A DNA stretch of 9,516 nt, from positions 1 through 9,516 of the forward strand of contig CANREX010000052.1 in NCBI GenBank assembly GCA_947629735.1, written 5' to 3'. Source of the DNA: an uncultured Clostridia bacterium. GTDB lineage: Bacteria > Bacillota > Clostridia > Christensenellales > Borkfalkiaceae. Positions within the stretch are counted from its first letter, which is position 1, and each line of letters opens with the position of its first letter. Shown in pieces: positions 6,401-9,516 of this stretch. The notes under the pieces were generated by a model that ran no database searches, was not told the origin of the DNA, and saw only the letters and a list, made by a program, of their open reading frames with translations. Position numbers and translations under genes: made by a program.

Positions 6401-7893
6401 CCGCGTGCGCGATAACCTCGCTCAATATCCCCGAAAGCGTGACGTCTATCGGCGCGGGCGCGTTTGAAAATTGCTCGTCTCTCGCCTCGATGAGCGGCGG
6501 AGAGGGCTTGAAAAGGATAGACGACAGGGCGTTTGCGGGCTGCGCCGCCCTCGGCGACATAACGATTCACGACAGCGTCACCGATATAGGCGCGGGCGCG
6601 TTCGAGGGCTGCCGCGGGATAAAAAACCTCGTGCTCGGCAAGGGCGTTCTGGCTATCGGCGACGGCGCGTTCGCGCTGTGCGAAATAACCCGCGTCTACT
6701 TCTGCGGCGACGCGGCGCAATGGGAGCGCCTTTCCGTTATAGACGACGGGGAGGAAGACGGAGATGTCGAACTGCTTTTCCCCGACAGCGAAATTTATTG
6801 TTACAGCGATAAAAACCCCTTCAACGAGCAGTTCCCCGAAGGCAAAATGTGGCACTATGTGGAGGGCGAAATTACAATTTGGCCGCCCGTGGTGTTCAGG
6901 TTCGAAACAAATGACGACGGCGCAAGCTACTATGTCGCGGGGCTGATAAAGAAGGAAGAGATAAACATAGTTATCCCCGCGGACAACGATGGCGCGCCCG
7001 TAGTGGGCATAGCCGAAAACGCGTTTGCGGAGAATAAAACCCTGCTCGGCGTGGATATCCCCGAAAGCGTGACGACTATCGGCGCGGGCGCGTTCGACAG
7101 TTGCACAGCCCTCTTGACCGTGACGGGCGGAGAGGGAGTGACGTCCATCGGCGAAAATGCGTTCCACAGCTGCTCTGCGCTCAAAGAAATCTCCCTGTCT
7201 CCCGTGCTCGAAAGTATAGGGGCTAACGCGTTCGAGGGCTGCGGAGAGCTCTCCTCTCATCTGACTATCCACGGGAGTGTGACGTCTATCGGCGAAGAGG
7301 CGTTCAAGGGCTGCATTTCGCTCGGCGTGACTGTGGATAGCGGCAACACGGCGTATTACGGCGAAAACTGCATAGTGGAGAGGACGGAAAACAAGTTGCT
7401 GTTCGGCTTCGGCGGCGCACAGATACCCGCTGGCGTGACCGTCATAGGTGCGTACGCATTCGAGGGAATTACCGCGCTTACCGAAATAACTGTCCCTGGC
7501 AGCGTCAAGACGATAGAAGATCGCGCTTTCAGCGGCTGCACAAGTCTTACCAAAGTTGTCCTGAACGAAGGTTTGGAAGTGATAGGCGCAAACGTATTCG
7601 ACGCGATTACGTCCGGAAACGATATAAATCTGTCCGAAATTTACATTCCCGTCAGCCTCAAAAATTTGGGGTATAAGGCGTTCGGCAGCTGCAAAATACA
7701 GAGAATTTATTTCCGCGGCGGACAAGATGAATGGAATAAATTTATCAATATGGGCGGGAACGACAAAGGGAACAACGTCTTAAAGACCGCGCCCGTGTAT
7801 TATTACAGCGCGGACGACCCTTTTACAGGCGGCGCGGACGGGTTGTTCTGGCACGAGGGCGCAAACGGCGCGGAGGTCTGGGAGAAGTCTTAA
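3469..7893 (+). CDS. Giant BspA-like leucine-rich-repeat surface lipoprotein
   Basis: This 1474-residue protein is a predicted cell-surface adhesin or binding protein. The basic, hydrophobic signal peptide ends in the lipobox LISC, so Cys27 should be lipidated; there is no C-terminal sortase motif. Domains in order: a Cys/His-rich module (29-79, with a CxxC at 69-72); two MBG-like Ig-type repeats (80-154, 155-228); a related beta repeat (229-290); two InlB B-type repeats (291-364, 365-437) ending in WAKW- or YAKW-like motifs; then about 27 LRR_5/BspA repeats with the core IGxxAFxGCxxL (about 440-1411). A closing module of the form (I/V)YF-x-G, YYS, PF, WH and a final W occurs at 1075-1138 and again at 1412-1474. 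Known BspA proteins bind host matrix proteins or other bacteria; the ligand here is unknown. I chose ATG 3469, with GAGGGAAG just upstream, over a TTG ten codons earlier. No clear T-rich terminator follows. Confidence 0.92.
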   Translation: MKRKFKVAAAVILAALAAIASAVLISCGHKHTFGDEWEYDSSSHWKSATCEHTDVKGYEGEHTFEGRTCTVCGYYYKDTMDMSGVTFADAEYTYDGEPHSIEATNLPEGVGVSYYGNRRTNAGVYTITAKFIVDLTVYEPVPDMTAKLTINKAVYDMSEVTFADAEFPYDGLPKSIQAQGMPEGVTVSYTGNGVAAAGEYTVTAHFTGDRLNYEAIPDMTAKLTITREKFTVTFRQEGYDDIVREVYDGDGVSDIPQPVQQTGYNIVWDKTAHDLSHITDDVVVTAVKTAIEYDIKYNLGGGRNSSANPSKYRITDGEITFAAPEERAGYTFDGWYADGEYSEKKEKLPAGSYGELELWAKWTITQYTITYYLDEGTNSAQNPASYNVDSGKIELAPPARKDYTFGGWFTDENLTETADGIAAGSTGNKSFYAKWYYGTEGLQYSQSGGEYTVVGYEGSEADVVIPAEWKGRTVVKIGDNAFKDKAVVKSVVIPESVTSIGAGAFSGCVNLGGTEIPVDLIRIGENAFSGCANAALYYPSSAKPAGWGEETALIPVVYSYGGECGVTQSGIVWAARKDGSVVIARYPSAEGEISFPAEISIGIAGEAEEAAEEKGVAEIAANALRGNSAVTGVTVESGISAIGAGAFEDCASLGYVILPDSVSYIGENAFAGCENIAAFSYSDGKAAEWYGVTESVRTVYRYGGKHGEISADGGIYKWALTEGGAAIAGYYGQTSSLTVPLKAGDSDVTEIAAYAFAGVKMTSATIGECVTSIGAGAFKGCDSLTEITLPFVGASLSDGGKLCYIFGADINDDLPASLKTVTVTCGTEISDYAFANCAHITAVTLPESLQEIGGFAFYSCLDLATVTYGGEGKNLLLIGENAFSGCASLGEIFIPDGVGEIKAGAFDGCLKAARATIGLGVVTIGEKAFNGCELLADVTFNAVDCADPKARAEEIFGGVITALKLGDKVTRIPAGLFAACAITSLNIPESVTSIGAGAFENCSSLASMSGGEGLKRIDDRAFAGCAALGDITIHDSVTDIGAGAFEGCRGIKNLVLGKGVLAIGDGAFALCEITRVYFCGDAAQWERLSVIDDGEEDGDVELLFPDSEIYCYSDKNPFNEQFPEGKMWHYVEGEITIWPPVVFRFETNDDGASYYVAGLIKKEEINIVIPADNDGAPVVGIAENAFAENKTLLGVDIPESVTTIGAGAFDSCTALLTVTGGEGVTSIGENAFHSCSALKEISLSPVLESIGANAFEGCGELSSHLTIHGSVTSIGEEAFKGCISLGVTVDSGNTAYYGENCIVERTENKLLFGFGGAQIPAGVTVIGAYAFEGITALTEITVPGSVKTIEDRAFSGCTSLTKVVLNEGLEVIGANVFDAITSGNDINLSEIYIPVSLKNLGYKAFGSCKIQRIYFRGGQDEWNKFINMGGNDKGNNVLKTAPVYYYSADDPFTGGADGLFWHEGANGAEVWEKS

Positions 7894-8039
7894 AAAACCC
7901 CGAAGAAATCAGCCTTTAAAGCGCATTTGCCGCGCAAAAACGCGCGCGTGAAATAGCGGAAAAAAGCGTAAAAAAAGCGGGAAAGAAAGCCTTCCTATCC
8001 TCAAAAAGCGGATATTACAGAGAATTTGAAAATTGCGTC

Positions 8040-8068
8040 TTGATTTAATCGGGGCGTTGTGATATAAT
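8040..8068 (+). promoter_or_regulatory. Sigma-A promoter of the response regulator gene
   Basis: TTGATT (8040-8045) and a perfect TATAAT (8063-8068) are 17 bp apart, so transcription should start near 8075. The gene is therefore not dependent on read-through from the lipoprotein gene. The spacer before it (7894-8039) holds only a CGCGC/GCGCG hairpin at 7931-7946 that lacks a T-run. Confidence 0.8.
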
Positions 8069-8083
8069 ACAGCCGTATCGGCA

Positions 8084-8104
8084 GCCGCGCGCAAACGGCG
8101 CGGC
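8084..8104 (+). promoter_or_regulatory. GC-rich hairpin before the ribosome binding site
   Basis: GCCGCGC (8084-8090) and GCGCGGC (8098-8104) form a perfect all-GC 7-bp stem with a 7-nt loop in the short leader. It ends three bases before GGGGGA (8108-8113), the ribosome binding site for ATG 8120. The position mirrors that of the palindrome in the other HD-GYP gene, though the sequences are unrelated. It may affect translation or mRNA stability. Confidence 0.55.
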
Positions 8105-8119
8105 GATGGGGGAAAACAA

Positions 8120-9232
8120 ATGAGCGAAATAAACAAAGTGCTTGTCGCTGACGACAGTGAAATCAACAGGGATACGTTCGCGGCTATCCTCGGCAAAGAT
8201 TACGAGGTGATAACCGCCAGCGACGGTCTGGAAACGATGGAAATTCTGCGCTCGGAGGGCAAGGAGATAAAGGCGTTGCTGCTCGACGTGGTCATGCCCG
8301 AGATGGACGGCTTCCGCGTGATGGAATGTATGAAGGAAGAGGGCTTTGAAAATATCCCCGTTATAATGATACTCGGCGTAAATACGCCCTCTATCGTGCA
8401 CAGGGCGCTCGAAAGCGGTGCTTACGACTATATTTGCAGACCTTTCGACAACGAGGTGGTCAGGCGCAGGGTGGCAAACGCCGTCGATTCTGTCATGCAG
8501 CCCGCTGCGGCGGTGGCTGACGCGATAGACGCGGCGGACGTCAAAAAACTCTCGTTCAGCAGGGAAAAGAACAGCGATTTAATGGTGGCGGTGCTCGGGC
8601 ATATCCTCGAAGTGCGCAACGGCGAAAGCGGTCTGCACGTCTTGCATATCAACCTGATAACGCGCATACTTTTGAGCAGACTTATAGAAAAGACGGATAA
8701 GTACGGCATTACCAAGGAGGACATCGACATAATCGCGACGGCTTCTGGCTTGCACGATATAGGAAAAATCTATATCCCCGAAGAGGTGCTCACAAAGCCC
8801 GCAAGGCTGACAAAAGATGAATTTCAAGTAATGAAAACGCACGCCGCGCTCGGGTCTGAATTGGTGAAGAGCATGCCCTTTCAGAACGAACCCTTGCTCA
8901 AATACGCGTACGATATTAGCCGTTGGCATCACGAAAAGTACGACGGCTGCGGCTATCCCGACGGGCTCGTCGGCGACGAAATTCCCATCTGGTCGCAGGT
9001 GGTGTCTCTCGCGGACGTCTACGACGCGCTCACAAGCCGCAGGGTGTACAAAAACGCGTACTCTCACGAAGTCGCCATGGCGATGATTTTCAACGGTGAG
9101 TGCGGGGATTTCAACCCGCTGCTCCTCGAATGTATGAAGGACTGCGAAAAGACGATACGCGACGGCATAGAGGAATTCAACCGCAGCATGCAGGAGTTTG
9201 ACCCCAACGTCGCGAAAAAATGCGCGCACTGA
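8120..9232 (+). CDS. Response regulator with HD-GYP output domain
   Basis: This 370-residue soluble protein joins a receiver domain (about 5-125) to an HD-GYP domain (about 150-345), an RpfG-like layout; predicted to hydrolyse cyclic di-GMP. The receiver keeps Asp11/Asp12 and the phospho-acceptor Asp56 (LLLDVVMPEMDGF). The conserved Thr/Ser of the switch is Leu85 (PVIMILG), and the conserved Lys before Pro-Phe is Arg107 (CRPF). The HD-GYP core is intact: ESGLH with His173, HDIGK with His212/Asp213, His241, HHEKYDGCGYP with His270/His271 and the GYP at 278-280, Asp299 in the LADVYDAL motif, and FNP at 331-333 in place of the usual FDP. The start is set by GGGGGA six bases before ATG. No histidine kinase gene is nearby, so the partner is unknown. 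Arrangement suggests a monocistronic unit with its own promoter. Confidence 0.93.
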   Translation: MSEINKVLVADDSEINRDTFAAILGKDYEVITASDGLETMEILRSEGKEIKALLLDVVMPEMDGFRVMECMKEEGFENIPVIMILGVNTPSIVHRALESGAYDYICRPFDNEVVRRRVANAVDSVMQPAAAVADAIDAADVKKLSFSREKNSDLMVAVLGHILEVRNGESGLHVLHINLITRILLSRLIEKTDKYGITKEDIDIIATASGLHDIGKIYIPEEVLTKPARLTKDEFQVMKTHAALGSELVKSMPFQNEPLLKYAYDISRWHHEKYDGCGYPDGLVGDEIPIWSQVVSLADVYDALTSRRVYKNAYSHEVAMAMIFNGECGDFNPLLLECMKDCEKTIRDGIEEFNRSMQEFDPNVAKKCAH

Positions 9233-9238
9233 GCGCGC
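9215..9238 (-). terminator. Hairpin over the stop codon with an A-run on its 5' side
   Basis: GCGCGC (9222-9227) and GCGCGC (9233-9238) pair around ACTGA, which contains the TGA of the response regulator gene. Six A precede it (9215-9220). On the minus strand this reads as a hairpin followed by six T, a canonical terminator shape, yet no leftward gene lies to its right in the window. On the plus strand there is no T-run. It may be incidental or protect against antisense transcription. Confidence 0.35.
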
Positions 9239-9287
9239 CCAATGTAAATTGAAGGGGGAAATTTATTGCAAAACGGCAAATAATGCT

Positions 9288-9316
9288 TTGACAATCTTGC
9301 CGTATTGTGTTATATT
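9288..9316 (+). promoter_or_regulatory. Strong sigma-A promoter driving the tRNA-Ser transcript
   Basis: A perfect TTGACA (9288-9293) and TATATT (9311-9316) are separated by exactly 17 bp. This is among the best promoters in the window, as expected for a stable-RNA gene. The start falls near 9322-9324, about 137 nt upstream of the tRNA. Confidence 0.85.
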
Positions 9317-9321
9317 GTTTT

Positions 9322-9447
9322 AGCAAAAGTCGGAAAGGGGCTTCCCATCCCCGCTTTTTGCTCGTCGGGCGACGGGCGTTTGCCCTCGGCTGAAATATTC
9401 GTCGGGTCTGCGGGCGAGAGCCTCTCCTTACTTGACGTCGGATATTT
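9322..9447 (+). ncRNA. Structured leader or small RNA upstream of tRNA-Ser
   Basis: The segment between promoter and tRNA has no open frame but folds well. AGCAAAA (9322-9328) pairs with TTTTGCT (9356-9362) around GGGG/CCCC (9337-9340, 9349-9352). A GGGC-GTTT-GCCC hairpin lies at 9374-9385. AAATATTCG (9393-9401) pairs with CGGATATTT (9439-9447), one G-U pair, enclosing GGC-GAGA-GCC with a GNRA-type loop. It lacks the signatures of SRP RNA, T-box leaders, GEMM riboswitches and the closed-rod 6S RNA fold. It may be only the processed 5' leader of the tRNA transcript. Confidence 0.4.
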
Positions 9448-9459
9448 ATTTACACAGAT

Positions 9460-9516
9460 GCGGACGTACCCAAGAGGCTCAAGGGGCTCCCCTGCTAAGG
9501 GAGTAGGGCGGGAAAC
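9460..9516 (+). tRNA. tRNA-Ser(GCU), 5' part, cut by window end
   Basis: A class II tRNA begins at 9460: acceptor strand GCGGACG, U8-A9, D-stem CCC/GGG with the loop GG at 9476-9477, then anticodon stem CTCCC/GGGAG (9487-9491, 9499-9503) around loop CTGCTAA. The anticodon GCT (9494-9496) reads serine AGC/AGU codons. The window ends in the long variable arm typical of tRNA-Ser, so the T-arm and 3' acceptor strand are not seen. Confidence 0.93.

Noticed and set aside
4522..7725. Long minus-strand open frames (354 and 509 codons) inside the lipoprotein gene
   Set aside because: These are antisense shadows of GC-rich, repetitive coding DNA. They show repeated low-complexity AFERARADRRHA-like text and no start signals.
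8069..8119. c-di-GMP riboswitch upstream of the response regulator gene
   Set aside because: The leader is only about 45 nt, too short for GEMM-I or GEMM-II, and none of their conserved cores are visible.
9322..9459. 6S RNA, SRP RNA or T-box leader
   Set aside because: No closing 5'/3' stem with a central bubble, no GGAAGCAGC-like SRP loop, and no T-box sequence or GGTGG bulge.

Overview
The window looks like part of the chromosome of an uncultured anaerobic Clostridia-type bacterium (Bacillota), probably from a gut-like community. This is inference. The support is: sigma-A type promoters with exact 17-bp spacers, purine-rich ribosome binding sites, a TSCPD mini-protein of a type common in anaerobic Firmicutes, a huge BspA-like leucine-rich-repeat lipoprotein with InlB-type repeats, and GC-rich coding DNA set against repeat-packed spacers. 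No genus can be named from the sequence alone.

Layout. 1-423 is non-coding and carries degenerate repeats of about 40 bp that each end in a GGGCAGAATGACA-like tail. 424-860 is a compact transcription unit: promoter, an 88-residue TSCPD-domain protein (509-775) and a very strong hairpin terminator. 970-2193 (minus) is a six-helix membrane protein ending in an intact HD-GYP domain. It converges on the TSCPD gene, and its promoter and a perfect palindrome at its transcript start lie at 2206-2267. 2268-3380 is about 1.1 kb without a credible gene but dense in inverted and interspersed repeats, including two MITE-like elements, two copies of a ~104-bp repeat (a third copy is at 73-172) and a 3 x 31-bp tandem array. 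3469-7893 encodes a 1474-residue surface lipoprotein. 8120-9232 encodes a response-regulator/HD-GYP protein with its own promoter. 9288-9516 holds a strong promoter, a structured leader of about 137 nt and the 5' part of tRNA-Ser(GCU), cut by the window end.

How the genes may work together. Two HD-GYP proteins, one membrane-anchored and one a soluble response regulator, flank a giant predicted adhesin. HD-GYP enzymes degrade cyclic di-GMP, which controls surface attachment in many bacteria, so a link to the adhesin is plausible. Each gene has its own promoter, however, and nothing in the sequence proves a shared circuit. The response regulator keeps its acidic pocket and phospho-acceptor Asp but has lost two conserved switch residues.

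I found no clear, self-contained new system. The best candidates for something undescribed are the nested repeat families, the hairpins next to the ribosome binding sites of both HD-GYP mRNAs, the degenerate receiver domain, and the structured RNA upstream of tRNA-Ser.
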